Positions 19,570-29,364 are shown, numbered from the stretch's first letter. The stretch: 64,000 nucleotides of DNA from an uncultured Planctomycetaceae bacterium (GCA_903858815.1 CAIOKE010000218.1:44324-108323), one strand, 5' to 3'. Numbers and translations are program-made. Notes: a model not told the origin generated them from the sequence alone.

Positions 19570-20304
19570 GTGGAACCTGCCAGCCTTCAAGCCGTGGCTG
19601 ATCAACTGCCTGCCAGTGCTGTCTCAGTCGGCACTGCTGCTGTCGCTCGTGTGCCGGTTGTTGGTATTGTCGGGGGTGTGGGGTCCGGTAAGTCGGCGGT
19701 GGTACGTGCTTTAACGCAGGCGGTATCACATTCGGGTGCTGGGTGCAGGCTGTTTGTCATTGATGCGGATCAGATAGGTCATCAGCAACTTGGCAAAGCT
19801 GAGATTGTTGCGGCGCTGGTTCAGCAGTTTGGCAGGGATATTCTGGAAGACGGCGTCATCAGTCGGGCTCGGCTGGGATCACTGGTCTTTCAGGATTCAC
19901 CGTCTGGTCAGCAGGGGTTGCAGTGGCTGAACCAGATCGTGCGACCGGGGATTCGTTCCCAGATTCTGCTGCAACTTCAGGCGATTCCGCAGGACGTGGA
20001 CGCCGTGATTCTGGATGCCGCTTTGCTGCTGGAGGCTGGCTGGGCGGATCATTGTGATGCGTTGATCTGGATCGAGGCGCCACTGCAGCAGCGGCAGCAG
20101 CGTGTAATGGCTACTCGCGGATGGACTGTGCAGCAGCACAGGCTTCGGGAAGCATCACAGTGGGATCTGGCACGGAAGCGCGCTGCCTGTGATTTTGTTG
20201 TTGAAAATTCTGGTTCACTGGAAACGGCGGCGGCAGAGCTGCAGAAGCATTTGCAGCAGATATGTCGCGGCGGTTTCGTCAGGGTTCCAACTGATTCCAA
20301 CTGA
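19570..20304 (+). CDS. coaE: Dephospho-CoA kinase
   Basis: CoaE phosphorylates dephospho-CoA in the last step of coenzyme A synthesis. The P-loop GIVGGVGSGKS sits at residues 32-42. FVIDADQIGHQ, then ILEDGVISRARLGSLVF, DAALLLEAGW and RVMATRGW follow in CoaE order. The GTG at 19570 gives 244 residues with about 28 ahead of the first strand, so a later GTG/ATG start is possible. The last codons and the stop lie inside a 10-bp tandem repeat. It sits in a + strand group with rho and ribH. Confidence 0.88.
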   Translation: MEPASLQAVADQLPASAVSVGTAAVARVPVVGIVGGVGSGKSAVVRALTQAVSHSGAGCRLFVIDADQIGHQQLGKAEIVAALVQQFGRDILEDGVISRARLGSLVFQDSPSGQQGLQWLNQIVRPGIRSQILLQLQAIPQDVDAVILDAALLLEAGWADHCDALIWIEAPLQQRQQRVMATRGWTVQQHRLREASQWDLARKRAACDFVVENSGSLETAAAELQKHLQQICRGGFVRVPTDSN

Positions 20305-20324
20305 TTCCAACTGATTCCAACTGG
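20285..20324. repeat. Tandem repeat, four copies of TTCCAACTGA
   Basis: Four consecutive 10-bp units cover the last codons and stop of coaE and the following bases; the fourth unit differs only at its last base. The period is not a multiple of three, but the repeat contains stops, so copy changes would alter only the extreme C-terminus. Confidence 0.9.
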
Positions 20325-20475
20325 TGCCAACGTCTGATTGATCGCTCACGTTCTGTCTGACCACTCTGCTGATACCTGCCTCCGCATGCAGCTTCGCCGG
20401 AAACTGCATCACAAGGTCCTGTCAAAAAGTCCGGCACCTTCCGAATACATCCTGTCCTGGAGGCCCGTCGCGGCC

Positions 20476-21876
20476 ATGTCTACTCGTCCTCCTCGTCCCG
20501 ATGATGCTCGTGGTCCCGTCAGTCGCCTGCAACGTGCTCGCCCGGAAGACAGGCAGTCTGCAGAAGACGCTGAAAAATCCGTCTCCGACACCTTTGCTCC
20601 GCCGGCCGAGGATCAGATCAACATCGCTGAACTGCAGCGGATGTCGATGAAGGAGCTGATCGCAATTGCCGAACAGGATCAGCTGACGGAGTATCACGGT
20701 CTCAAGAAACAGGACCTGATCTTCAGGATCCTGAAAGAGCGTACTCGTCTGAATGGTCTGATGTTTGGCGAGGGGACTCTGGAAATCCTGCCGGACGGTT
20801 TTGGGTTTCTCCGCAGCCCCGACTACCACTACCTGCCCTGCCCCGACGATATCTATGTCAGTCCCAGTCAGATTCGGCGTTTTGGTCTGCGTACCGGCGC
20901 CACGGTCGCAGGTCAGATTCGGCCACCGAAGGAAAATGAACGATATTTTGCTCTGCTGCGAGTGGAAGCGATCAATGGCGAGGACCCGAATCTGCTGACG
21001 AACAAGGTCTTCTTCGATGACCTGACTCCGCTGCACCCTGAGCAACGACTGCGTCTGGCGGATAACGCAGAGCATCTCAGTACTCGAATTGTCGATCTGA
21101 TTGCTCCGATCGGGCTTGGGCAACGGGGGCTGATTGTTTCGCCTCCGCGGGCAGGCAAGACGGTGCTGTTGCAGCAGATGGCTCGAGCAACCCTGCAGAA
21201 CCATCCTGACGCCTACGTGATCATGCTGCTGATTGACGAGCGGCCTGAGGAAGTGACGGACATGGAGCGTCGATTGAAGGGGCGCAACTGCGAAGTTGTC
21301 AGCAGCACCTTTGATGAACCGTCTTCACGGCATGTTCAGGTGGCCGAAATGGTCATTGAAAAAGCCAAGCGAATGGTGGAGTACGGGCATGATGTCATTA
21401 TTTTCCTGGACAGCATCACTCGGCTGGCGCGAGCATGGAATACAGAAATCCCGAATTCCGGCAAGACGCTGTCCGGTGGGGTGGATGCAAATGCTCTGCA
21501 GCACCCCAAGCGATTCTTCGGGGCGGCTCGCTGTGTTGAAGAGGGTGGCAGCCTGACAATCATCGCGACCGCTTTGATCGATACCGGCAGTCGAATGGAT
21601 GAGGTGATTTTCGAGGAATTCAAAGGGACGGGCAACACGGAGCTGCATCTCGATCGCAGACTTGTGGAGCGTCGGGTATGGCCGGCTATTGACATCAATC
21701 GCTCGGGAACGCGACGCGAAGAACTGTTGCTGAACGAGGATGAATTGAAGCTGATGTGGGTGCTCAGACGAGTGCTGAACGACATGAATCCCGTGGAAGC
21801 TATGGAACTGCTGGTCAATCGTCTGAAGCGGACTAAGACCAATGAAGAATTTCTGCTGTCGATGAATCTCAACTGA
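20476..21876 (+). CDS. rho: Transcription termination factor Rho
   Basis: 466 residues from the ATG at 20476. An N-terminal 50-residue charged extension leads into the Rho N-domain ([12 protein letters not shown]...) and the RNA-binding cold-shock-like domain with [30 protein letters not shown]. The ATPase core follows: Walker [21 protein letters not shown], Walker [14 protein letters not shown], the Q-loop segment [12 protein letters not shown] and the R-loop FKGTGN. Rho loads on untranslated RNA and ends transcription as a hexameric helicase. A frame opening at 20338 exists but has no matching protein features. ribH follows 22 bases later. Confidence 0.95.
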   Translation: MSTRPPRPDDARGPVSRLQRARPEDRQSAEDAEKSVSDTFAPPAEDQINIAELQRMSMKELIAIAEQDQLTEYHGLKKQDLIFRILKERTRLNGLMFGEGTLEILPDGFGFLRSPDYHYLPCPDDIYVSPSQIRRFGLRTGATVAGQIRPPKENERYFALLRVEAINGEDPNLLTNKVFFDDLTPLHPEQRLRLADNAEHLSTRIVDLIAPIGLGQRGLIVSPPRAGKTVLLQQMARATLQNHPDAYVIMLLIDERPEEVTDMERRLKGRNCEVVSSTFDEPSSRHVQVAEMVIEKAKRMVEYGHDVIIFLDSITRLARAWNTEIPNSGKTLSGGVDANALQHPKRFFGAARCVEEGGSLTIIATALIDTGSRMDEVIFEEFKGTGNTELHLDRRLVERRVWPAIDINRSGTRREELLLNEDELKLMWVLRRVLNDMNPVEAMELLVNRLKRTKTNEEFLLSMNLN

Positions 21877-21898
21877 ACACTGGCTGCTGGGAACTGCT

Positions 21899-22369
21899 AT
21901 GCCTTCTGAACTTTCTGCCGGACTGGTCGCAGCGGGTATCCGATTTGCCATCGTGGTTTCGCGTTTCAACGACCTCGTGACTCGCCGCCTGCTGGAGGGT
22001 GCCATCGATACGGTGGTAAGGCATGGTGGTTCGGCGGAGCAGATTACAGTGGCGTGGGTTCCTGGTTCATTTGAGATTCCGCTGGCTGCTGAACGGCTGG
22101 CGGAAGCCGGGCGATTCGATGCGATCATCTGTCTGGGGGCTGTGATTCAGGGGGCAACGTCTCACCATGAACACGTCAACAGTCAGGTGGCTGCCGGCAT
22201 CATGGGGGCGATGCGGAAAACCGGTGTTCCGGTCACGTTTGGTGTAATCACCTGCCAATCGATGGAGCAGGCACTGGATCGGGCTGGTGGAAAAGTTGGC
22301 AATAAGGGCACAGAGGCTGCGCTGGCCGCCATAGAGATGGTCAATCTGCTGAAACTGATAGCGACCTGA
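21899..22369 (+). CDS. ribH: 6,7-dimethyl-8-ribityllumazine synthase
   Basis: The penultimate enzyme of riboflavin synthesis; it condenses the ribitylaminopyrimidine with 3,4-dihydroxybutanone phosphate. 156 residues, with the family motifs VSRFNDLVTRRLLEGA, VPGSFEIPLAAERLA, CLGAVIQGATSHHEHV (catalytic His) and GVITCQSMEQALDRAGGKVGNKG. It follows rho closely. Its stop is one base away from the stop of the convergent hydrolase gene. Confidence 0.96.
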   Translation: MPSELSAGLVAAGIRFAIVVSRFNDLVTRRLLEGAIDTVVRHGGSAEQITVAWVPGSFEIPLAAERLAEAGRFDAIICLGAVIQGATSHHEHVNSQVAAGIMGAMRKTGVPVTFGVITCQSMEQALDRAGGKVGNKGTEAALAAIEMVNLLKLIAT

Positions 22370-22370
22370 C

Positions 22371-23240
22371 TTATTGCTGCCCCTGACACGCGGTGTTCCT
22401 GCGTTCGGATCTGATCCCTGTGGTCAGTGGAATTCGCAGGCCATCCCACGCGGGGCGGATTTCGGGTGGCAGAGTACGACACAGTTCGTCGTAGTCCAGT
22501 TCATGCGACATGTGCGTCAGAAATGTCTGACGAGGCTGTAACTGTCGAATGATTTTCAGGGCTGCGTCCAGATGCAGATGCGTGGGATGCGGTTCTCGGC
22601 GCAGGACGGACAGCACAAGGGTATCCAGTCCTTGAAGCAGTTCCCGGCTTTGTGCGGGGATTGTGGAGACATCGGTGCAGAAAGCTGTATTGCCGATGCG
22701 GAATCCAAGGATATCCAGTGAGCCATGTCGCAGGCGGATGGGCAGCACCTGCAACCCCAGCAATTGAAATGGCTGTTCGGGTGCGATGCGGCTGAACGAG
22801 AGTTTTGGGGCGGCGTACTGATGCGAATGTGTTGCCGGGTCGGTAAAGGCGTAGGCAAAGGTTTCGCGGATTTGCTTTTCGACGTTGTCTTCGCAGTGAA
22901 TGGGGACAGCAGCGTGCAGCCGGAAACCGAAGATACGCAGATCATCGATCCCCATGATGTGATCGGCGTGTGCATGTGTCATCACTGCCGCCCGAATCAG
23001 CGAGGCTCGTTCCCGGACCAGTTGCAGCCGCAGCTCGGGGCCTGCGTCGATGACAAATTCTCCCTCGGGGGCACGGACCAGCACACCGGTCCGCATCCGA
23101 CGATTCCGGGGATTATCAGACAAACAGACATTGCAGCGACAACCGACAACCGGGACACCGATACTGGTGCCGGTTCCCATGATGATCATTTCGCCGATGT
23201 TTTCGGCTGCGCTGGGTTCGTTGTGCTGGGGTGTGGACAA
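22371..23240 (-). CDS. PhnP-like MBL-fold metal-dependent hydrolase
   Basis: 289 residues. GTGTSIGVPVVGCRCNVC near the N-terminus is the PhnP-type start with a Cys cluster, and THAHADHIMGIDDLR is the HxHxDH metal site. FLTHMSHELDYDE near the end supplies further metal-binding histidines. PhnP is a cyclic phosphodiesterase in phosphonate breakdown, but many homologues lie outside phn loci, as this one does, so the substrate is unknown. Confidence 0.82.
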   Translation of the reverse strand: MSTPQHNEPSAAENIGEMIIMGTGTSIGVPVVGCRCNVCLSDNPRNRRMRTGVLVRAPEGEFVIDAGPELRLQLVRERASLIRAAVMTHAHADHIMGIDDLRIFGFRLHAAVPIHCEDNVEKQIRETFAYAFTDPATHSHQYAAPKLSFSRIAPEQPFQLLGLQVLPIRLRHGSLDILGFRIGNTAFCTDVSTIPAQSRELLQGLDTLVLSVLRREPHPTHLHLDAALKIIRQLQPRQTFLTHMSHELDYDELCRTLPPEIRPAWDGLRIPLTTGIRSERRNTACQGQQ

Positions 23241-23436
23241 GTGACGAATGCTCCCCGATTCAGAATGTCGCTGCGGTATCTTAAGGCATTTGTGCGGGAA
23301 GACCAGCGGGCTGGGAGATTTGCCGTCTGAGTCTGTCGGGCTTGCGGTGCTTGTCAGTCACGGGGGATCTGGTTTAGGATTCGGGGCGTGGGATGCGAAT
23401 TCGCGAAGTCATCGAGGGCCTCAGGGGGCGAGCATC

Positions 23437-24360
23437 GTGAATACCGGCGAGGATGATCTGCAGTTTCTCAGCAGTTCGCTGCAGGGAACCAGTCGCACTT
23501 TTGCGCTGGCGATTCCGCTGCTGGGACCTGAACTGCAGTATCAGGTCGGGATCGCCTATCTGTTGTTTCGGGTCGCTGACAGTATTGAAGATGCCGCCTG
23601 TGTGGATGCGGCACGTCGGCATCTGCTGTTACAGCGGCTGCGTGACTGTCTGGCGCCGGATTGTCAGCAGTCATCGACTCTGCAGGCGGCGATGGCCGAG
23701 GGTTTTGGTGGGCTCTGGCCGGCCGGCAGTGCAACCGAGCACCTGATGGTGGCTGCGTCCCGACTGCTGCGTTTGTTCCATCAGCTACCGCCTGCTGCGT
23801 CGGCCTGCATTCGATCGTCACTGGACCGCACCATTGTGGGCATGCTGGATTTTCTGAATTCCGGTGCGGCACGCGGTGCCGAGATTCGTGTGGAAACAGT
23901 GGCTGAACTGAAGTTGTACTGCTATTTCGTGGCGGGTATTGTCGGAGAAATGCTGACGGAGTTGTTTCTGCTGCAGGGGCCGGTTTCTTCAGATCAGCTG
24001 GGCCGACTGCGTGAACTGGCGGTGGGTTTTGGGGAATTTCTGCAGCTGGTGAATATCCTGAAGGACTCTGAGGGTGACGTGCATCTGGGGCGTTGTTTTA
24101 TCCCGGCAGGAGTTTCGCGGGAGACCGTAATTTCACTGGCAGAAACCAGCGGTCATGCAGCGCGAGAGTACATTCAGACGCTGGCTGTTCTGGGAGTCTC
24201 GGCTGATGTGCTGGCATTCTGTCGTTTCATCAGCCGGTTGGCTGAGGGTTCGCTGGTAGCGTTGCAGCAGCACGGAGCTGGGGCAAAGTTGACTCGCAAT
24301 GACGTCTTTCGGATTCTGGAGTCTGTCATTGGGGGTCCTCTGGTGACCCCAAAGGAATGA
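23437..24360 (+). CDS. Squalene/phytoene synthase family, probable C30 carotenoid synthase
   Basis: 307 residues from the GTG at 23437, which has AGGGGG ahead of it; the longer frame to 23248 reads as non-coding. Two Asp-rich motifs bind the prenyl diphosphates through magnesium: D48-SIE-D52 in LLFRVADSIEDA and D210-SEG-D214 in NILKDSEGDVHLGRCFIP. These enzymes join two prenyl diphosphates head to head. The C30 desaturase and oxidase-type genes downstream suggest farnesyl diphosphate as substrate, giving dehydrosqualene or squalene (CrtM/HpnD-like), but C40 phytoene synthesis cannot be ruled out by eye. It heads the pigment locus, with a 323-base gap before the next gene. Confidence 0.85.
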   Translation: MNTGEDDLQFLSSSLQGTSRTFALAIPLLGPELQYQVGIAYLLFRVADSIEDAACVDAARRHLLLQRLRDCLAPDCQQSSTLQAAMAEGFGGLWPAGSATEHLMVAASRLLRLFHQLPPAASACIRSSLDRTIVGMLDFLNSGAARGAEIRVETVAELKLYCYFVAGIVGEMLTELFLLQGPVSSDQLGRLRELAVGFGEFLQLVNILKDSEGDVHLGRCFIPAGVSRETVISLAETSGHAAREYIQTLAVLGVSADVLAFCRFISRLAEGSLVALQQHGAGAKLTRNDVFRILESVIGGPLVTPKE

Positions 24361-24683
24361 TTTTGAAGCCGGGGGCGCTGAGGCAGGGACTTCCATCGAC
24401 TGTTCAGCGTATTCAGGACGTGCGGGTTGTTTTTTTGCACTCCCTGAGTGGCCTGCGGTTTGTCGCAGCACTGACCGTGGTTGTGAGTCTTCAGTCCTGA
24501 GTGACAGTTGTGGTCTGCTCGTGGTTTGTTCTCACGATTCCTTCGTTGGGTTGTCTGGGTGCTTTCGGCATTGTGCGGCCTATCCTGAGTCGGCATAATT
24601 CAGGCGTTAGAAGGCGTGCTCGTCAGAGACGCGGGCCGAGCCAGTCAGGGAGTGGTTGGAGACAAGCAAGAGGCGCAGCAGGG
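24361..24683. other. Gap between carotenoid synthase and first desaturase
   Basis: A 323-base stretch with no credible gene. It contains a run of seven Ts near 24430 after a GTGCGGG stretch, but no stable GC stem, so I do not call a terminator. It may carry an internal promoter for the tightly packed genes that follow. Confidence 0.4.
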
Positions 24684-26246
24684 ATGGCGAAGCGGGGCAA
24701 CAGAGTTTGCGTGATTGGAGCCGGACCGGGTGGGCTGGCTTCAGCGATGTTGCTGGCAAAAGCTGGTGCTGAAGTGACGGTGATTGATCGTCTGTCACGT
24801 CCGGGAGGTCGCTGTTCGGCCCTTGAGCAATCCGGGTTCCGTTTCGATCATGGTCCGACGTTTTTTCTGTATCCGCGAGTGCTGGACGAAATTTTTCGTT
24901 CGGTTGGGTGTGATCTGCGGACCGAGTGTCCGATGACTCGTCTGGATCCTCAGTATCGTCTGGAATTTGGTGCGGGTGGTCGTATTGATGCGACTCCCGA
25001 CATTCCGCGGATGAAGCAGCAGATTGCGGCGATCAATGCGGGTGATGCAGAGGCTTTTGAGGGATTTCTGAATGAGAATCGGAGGAAGCTTGAGTTGTTC
25101 CGTCCGATTCTGGAATCTCCTTTTAATTCGCTGCTGGACCTTGTTCGGCCTGCTGTTCTGAAGGCTTTGCCGATGGTTCGGCCGTGGCGATCCGTGGCCG
25201 GCGATCTGTTGTCGCATTTTTCTGATCCGCGACTGATAACGGCCTTTTCCTTTCAGTCCAAGTATCTGGGCATGTCGCCATTTCAGTGCCCCAGTCTGTT
25301 CACGATTCTGGCGTTTCTGGAGTATGAGTATGGTGTGTGGCATCCGACGGGTGGCTGTGCGGCGGTCAGCGAGAAGATGGCCCAGCTTGCGGCGCGGCTG
25401 GGTGCTGAGGTGCGGTTGAGTGAAGAGGTGACGAAACTGGAGTTTGAAGGTCGGAAAGTCGTTGGGCTGGAAACGACTGCGGGGCGGAACGAGCGATTTG
25501 ATGCTTTTGTGATTAATGCCGACTTTGCCGCGGCCATGGGGCATCTGGTACCGAACGCGCTGCGTCGTCGCTGGTCGGATCAGCGACTGGCTCGCAGTCG
25601 ATATTCCTGTTCAACATGGATGATGTACCTTGGTATGGAGGGTAGTTTTCCGGAACTGCCTCACCATACGATTTACATTTCGAAAGACTACGAGCGGAAT
25701 CTTCGAGAGATTGACACAGAGCAGGTGTTGCCATCGGATCCGTCGTTCTACGTTCAGAATGCCTGTATTACTGATAACACTCTGGCCCCTGCGGGGCACA
25801 GTACTCTGTATGTGCTGGTACCGGTCCCGCATCAGTCTCCGCAAGTTAACTGGCAGCGTGATTCGGCGGATTTTCGGCGTCGTGTGCTGCAGCAGCTGCA
25901 GCGTGTTGGGTTGCAGGATCTGGAGCGGCGAATTGTGTTTGAACGCGTGCTGACGCCTGACGACTGGCAGCATGGTTTCCGGATTTATCGCGGGGCGACA
26001 TTCAATCTGGCGCACAATCTTGGGCAGATGCTGACGCGTCGTCCGCATAATCGGTTTGAGGATCTTGAGCAGGTGTATCTGGCTGGCGGGGGAACTCATC
26101 CTGGCAGCGGTCTGCCTGTGATTTACGAATCTGCCAGGATTTCCTGTCGGATGCTGTGTGCCGAGTTGGGGCTGTCATTTCCGGAGCCGGACGCGCCCGT
26201 TTCCGGGGTGGATTTACTGCCATTATCATCGAAGCAGGTGGCCTGA
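24684..26246 (+). CDS. CrtI/CrtN-family carotenoid desaturase or oxidase (first copy)
   Basis: 520 residues from the ATG at 24684. The N-terminus VCVIGAGPGGLASAMLLAKAG with the later RPGGRC is the dinucleotide-binding motif of the CrtI family, GFRFDHGPTFFLYP follows, and the C-terminal YLAGGGTHPGSGLPVIYESA is the family's FAD-binding signature. Such enzymes desaturate or oxidise linear carotenoids at the membrane. With a second copy and an aldehyde dehydrogenase in the same operon, one copy is probably the diapophytoene desaturase (CrtN-like) and the other the terminal methyl oxidase (CrtP-like). I cannot assign which. Two bases separate its stop from the next ATG. Confidence 0.85.
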   Translation: MAKRGNRVCVIGAGPGGLASAMLLAKAGAEVTVIDRLSRPGGRCSALEQSGFRFDHGPTFFLYPRVLDEIFRSVGCDLRTECPMTRLDPQYRLEFGAGGRIDATPDIPRMKQQIAAINAGDAEAFEGFLNENRRKLELFRPILESPFNSLLDLVRPAVLKALPMVRPWRSVAGDLLSHFSDPRLITAFSFQSKYLGMSPFQCPSLFTILAFLEYEYGVWHPTGGCAAVSEKMAQLAARLGAEVRLSEEVTKLEFEGRKVVGLETTAGRNERFDAFVINADFAAAMGHLVPNALRRRWSDQRLARSRYSCSTWMMYLGMEGSFPELPHHTIYISKDYERNLREIDTEQVLPSDPSFYVQNACITDNTLAPAGHSTLYVLVPVPHQSPQVNWQRDSADFRRRVLQQLQRVGLQDLERRIVFERVLTPDDWQHGFRIYRGATFNLAHNLGQMLTRRPHNRFEDLEQVYLAGGGTHPGSGLPVIYESARISCRMLCAELGLSFPEPDAPVSGVDLLPLSSKQVA

Positions 26247-26248
26247 CC

Positions 26249-27790
26249 ATGCTGACTTTGGCATCAGCGAGCAGCGGAGGAGTGCAGACCGAGCCGTTGG
26301 CTGGCGTGGTGTCGTCAGGGAATGTTTCCGAGGCGTCAGCTGAGATTCGGCGGGTGCAGCGTGAGTGGGCTGCAGTGCCTCTGCGTCAGCGCCTGCGTGT
26401 GCTGCGACGACTGCGGTTGCTGATGGCGGAGAATGCGGCGGTGCTGGCAGCCGGGGTGGGTCGTGCTGCAACGGCTGAATCGCTGTCTGCGGAAGTGCTT
26501 CCTCTGCTGGATGCCATTCGGTATCTGGAACGGTGTGCGGTGCGGGTGCTGCGTGAGCGCCGTGTTCGGCGGGCCGGTCGACCGCTCTGGCTTTGGGGCA
26601 CTCGAATTATCAGCAGACCGGAGCCATTAGGGGTCGTGCTGGTCATTGGTCCGTCCAACTACCCGTTGTTTCTGCCGGGCGTACAGTTACTGCAGGCCCT
26701 GGCTGCTGGCAATGGAGTGCTGATGAAGCCGGCGCCCGGGTGTGCGGGACCGATGCGGCAGTTGCTGACGCTGGCAATGGAAGCGGGACTACCTGTGGGG
26801 CTGGTTCAGGTGCTGGAAGATACCGTGTCGTCGGGGCTTGAAGCGATTCGCTGTGGTGTGGATAAGGTGTTGCTGACCGGATCAGCAAACACTGGCCGAC
26901 TGGTGGCAGAGCGACTGGCTGGTGTACCCACACCCTGTGTCATGGAGCTGTCCGGTTGTGATGCTGTTTTTGTACTGGCTGATGCAGATCCTGAAGTGGT
27001 GGCTGACTGTCTGTGGTTCGGTTTGCGGTTAAACGGAAGTCGTACGTGCCTTGCCCCGCGGCGAGTGTTTGTGCGTGCTGAGCAGGCCGATTCGCTGCTG
27101 GAGTGCTTAAGGAATCGCATGGGTATGGCGCAGCGATGCGGGGGCATGGCAGTCACTGCACAGTGGCCCGCCGATGTTCTTGTTCGAGTGCGGCGAGTGG
27201 TTACAGAGGCGCTGCAGCAGGGGGCTTTACTGAGATCAGGGAGACTGCCGGAAGTCAATGAAAAATCAATCTTAGAGACTCCGATTCTGCTGGATTTTGT
27301 GCGACCGGAAATGGCGGTAGCGCGGGAGGACCTGTTTTTTCCGGTGCTGTCATTTCTGCGAGTGCGGGATGATGAAGATGCGTTGCGGCAGTCTGCCGAG
27401 TGTCCATATGCGTTGGCCGCGACTGTCTTTGGCAGTCCGCGGAATGCTCTGAGAATCGCCGGCAGGGTGGATGCCGGGACTGTGGTCCTGAATGATATGA
27501 TTGCCGCGACGGCTGATCCGCGTGTTTCCTTTGAGGGACGTCATGCCAGTGGCTTCGGGGCAACTCGCGGTGCCGAGGGCTTACTGCAGTTGGTGCAGAT
27601 CAAGCAGATCATACGCACGCGACCTTTCTTTCGTCCGCATCTTCAGGATCCTGGTCCGTGTGATGCAGAGTTACTGGAGAATCTGATTCGTGTGGAACAT
27701 GCGAGCTGGCTGGGCCAGCGACTGTGGCGTCTGCCGGGGCTGATTCGGGCGGCGTGGCAGCAGTGGAAGTGGCGTCAGGAACAGTGTTGA
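26249..27790 (+). CDS. Aldehyde dehydrogenase, probable apocarotenal dehydrogenase
   Basis: 513 residues from the ATG at 26249. It carries the ALDH core: VLVIGPSNYPLFLPG, the MKPAPGCAGP cofactor segment, LLTGSANTGRLVAE, general-base Glu233 in MELSGCDAVFVL and nucleophile Cys267 in GSRTCLAPR. The usual ELGGK and GQxC neighbours are changed, but both catalytic residues remain. Between two CrtI-family genes it should oxidise a terminal carotenoid aldehyde to the acid, as AldH does in staphyloxanthin synthesis. It is tightly coupled to the upstream gene (TGACCATG). Confidence 0.85.
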   Translation: MLTLASASSGGVQTEPLAGVVSSGNVSEASAEIRRVQREWAAVPLRQRLRVLRRLRLLMAENAAVLAAGVGRAATAESLSAEVLPLLDAIRYLERCAVRVLRERRVRRAGRPLWLWGTRIISRPEPLGVVLVIGPSNYPLFLPGVQLLQALAAGNGVLMKPAPGCAGPMRQLLTLAMEAGLPVGLVQVLEDTVSSGLEAIRCGVDKVLLTGSANTGRLVAERLAGVPTPCVMELSGCDAVFVLADADPEVVADCLWFGLRLNGSRTCLAPRRVFVRAEQADSLLECLRNRMGMAQRCGGMAVTAQWPADVLVRVRRVVTEALQQGALLRSGRLPEVNEKSILETPILLDFVRPEMAVAREDLFFPVLSFLRVRDDEDALRQSAECPYALAATVFGSPRNALRIAGRVDAGTVVLNDMIAATADPRVSFEGRHASGFGATRGAEGLLQLVQIKQIIRTRPFFRPHLQDPGPCDAELLENLIRVEHASWLGQRLWRLPGLIRAAWQQWKWRQEQC

Positions 27791-27807
27791 ATTGAGGGAG
27801 CGCAGAG

Positions 27808-29364
27808 ATGGCGGAACGAACGGATGCAGTGGTGATCGGTAGTGGTCTGGCGGGGATGACAGCCGCCTGTACTCTGGCGGCACGTGGCTATGCGGTGACT
27901 GTCGTTGAGAAGAACCCGTGGCTGGGTGGAAAGGCTGCACTGCTGACTGATCGTGGCTATCGATTTGATATGGGGCCCACGATTCTGACACTGCCGTCAG
28001 TACTGCGGCGTGTCTTTGAGGAAGCCGGTCGGAAACTGGAAGATTATCTGAACATGATCCGTCTGGATCCGCAGTGGCGTTGTTTCTTCGAAGATGGCTC
28101 AAAGTTTGATCTTGTTGAATCGCTGCCTCAGATGCAGCAGCAGCTGAAAGAATTCACCGGGGGGGAACAGACCGGTCGCGGCTATGAAAAATTCATGGCG
28201 ATTTCGCGACAACTGGACGATGTGTCGCAGCGATTCTTTTTCTGGAAGAGCGTGGGTGGGATTGCAGATACGATGAATCTGCGACAGTCCATGTCACTGG
28301 GCGTCATGAAGGATCTGCTCAGTCTGCGATTTGGTCGTACGGTTGCCGGGCTGGTGCGTTCGCACATTCCGGATTCGCGAATTGCACAGATGATTGATCA
28401 CTTCACGCAGTATGTGGGATCCTCTCCGGAAGAGTCACCGGCCGTGCTCTGCGGAATTGCTCACATGCAGACCAACGAGGGGATCTGGTATCCGATGGGG
28501 GGGACGCGGGCCGTTCCTGAATCGCTGACTCGCCTTGGGCAGGAGCTGGGTGTCCGATTCATCACCGGGCAGCAGGTGCGTTCTGTGGATACGGAACAGG
28601 GCCGAGCGGTGGGTGTGACGCTGCAGGACGGGACGGTTCTGAAATCTCAGGTTGTCGTTTCGAATTCCGACTGTGTGCGGACATGTGAAGAGCTGTTGCC
28701 TCGCGAGACCGCAAGGAAACTGCTTTCAAAGCGAACGTTTGAAGCAGCCTGTTCGGGTGTGGTGTTGTATCTGGGGCTGAAGCGACGTTATGAGCACCTG
28801 CTGCATCACAATTTTGTGTTCAGTCAGGATCCGCATGTGGAATTTCAGCAGATCTATACTGAGGGAGAGCCAGCTCCGGACCCGACCTGTTATGTGTGTG
28901 CTCCTTCACTATCCGGTGACCGCGTTGCTCCGGGTGACGGTGAGGCATTGTACGTACTTGTGCATACACCGTATCTGCGTCCGCATCATGACTGGACGAA
29001 GATGCTGCCGGAATATCGCAATGTGATTGTCGAAAAGCTGAAACGCACTGCAGGTATGGAAGATCTGGAAGAGCGGATTGAGGTCGAGCATTATCTGACG
29101 CCGGCCAGTATCAATCAGCGTTATCACGTGCTGAATGGTGCAATTTACGGATTGGCCAGCCACGGTCGATTCATGGGGGCATTCAAACCGGGGAATCGGG
29201 TTCGAGAAGTTCCGGGTCTGTACCTCGCTGGTGGTTCTGCGCATCCGGGACCGGGTATGCCGATGGTCATGATGTCCGGCTGGATTGCTGCAGACTCGGT
29301 CGACGCGGACTTGAATGATGGTCGTACCGGGACTCGCCGTGATGCCTCGCGGAGTGCAGCGTGA
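27808..29364 (+). CDS. CrtI/CrtN-family carotenoid desaturase or oxidase (second copy)
   Basis: 518 residues. DAVVIGSGLAGMTAACTLAARGYAV and WLGGKA form the N-terminal FAD site, GYRFDMGPTILTLPSVLRRVF is typical of CrtI/CrtN/CrtP proteins, and LYLAGGSAHPGPGMPMVMMSG is the C-terminal signature. The FDMGPTI and GGK variants recall both CrtN and CrtP of Staphylococcus, so its step (desaturation or terminal oxidation) stays open. Its stop overlaps the GTG start of the acyltransferase gene (GTGA), which supports translational coupling. Confidence 0.85.
   Translation: MAERTDAVVIGSGLAGMTAACTLAARGYAVTVVEKNPWLGGKAALLTDRGYRFDMGPTILTLPSVLRRVFEEAGRKLEDYLNMIRLDPQWRCFFEDGSKFDLVESLPQMQQQLKEFTGGEQTGRGYEKFMAISRQLDDVSQRFFFWKSVGGIADTMNLRQSMSLGVMKDLLSLRFGRTVAGLVRSHIPDSRIAQMIDHFTQYVGSSPEESPAVLCGIAHMQTNEGIWYPMGGTRAVPESLTRLGQELGVRFITGQQVRSVDTEQGRAVGVTLQDGTVLKSQVVVSNSDCVRTCEELLPRETARKLLSKRTFEAACSGVVLYLGLKRRYEHLLHHNFVFSQDPHVEFQQIYTEGEPAPDPTCYVCAPSLSGDRVAPGDGEALYVLVHTPYLRPHHDWTKMLPEYRNVIVEKLKRTAGMEDLEERIEVEHYLTPASINQRYHVLNGAIYGLASHGRFMGAFKPGNRVREVPGLYLAGGSAHPGPGMPMVMMSGWIAADSVDADLNDGRTGTRRDASRSAA

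Noticed and set aside
20422..21204. Minus-strand open frame of 260 codons
   Set aside because: Antisense shadow of rho, whose motifs are certain.
24420..24440. T-run after the carotenoid synthase gene as a terminator
   Set aside because: The bases before it form no stable GC-rich stem.
24795..25544. Minus-strand open frame of 249 codons
   Set aside because: Antisense shadow of the first CrtI-family gene; Arg/Thr/Asn/Gln-rich with no domain.
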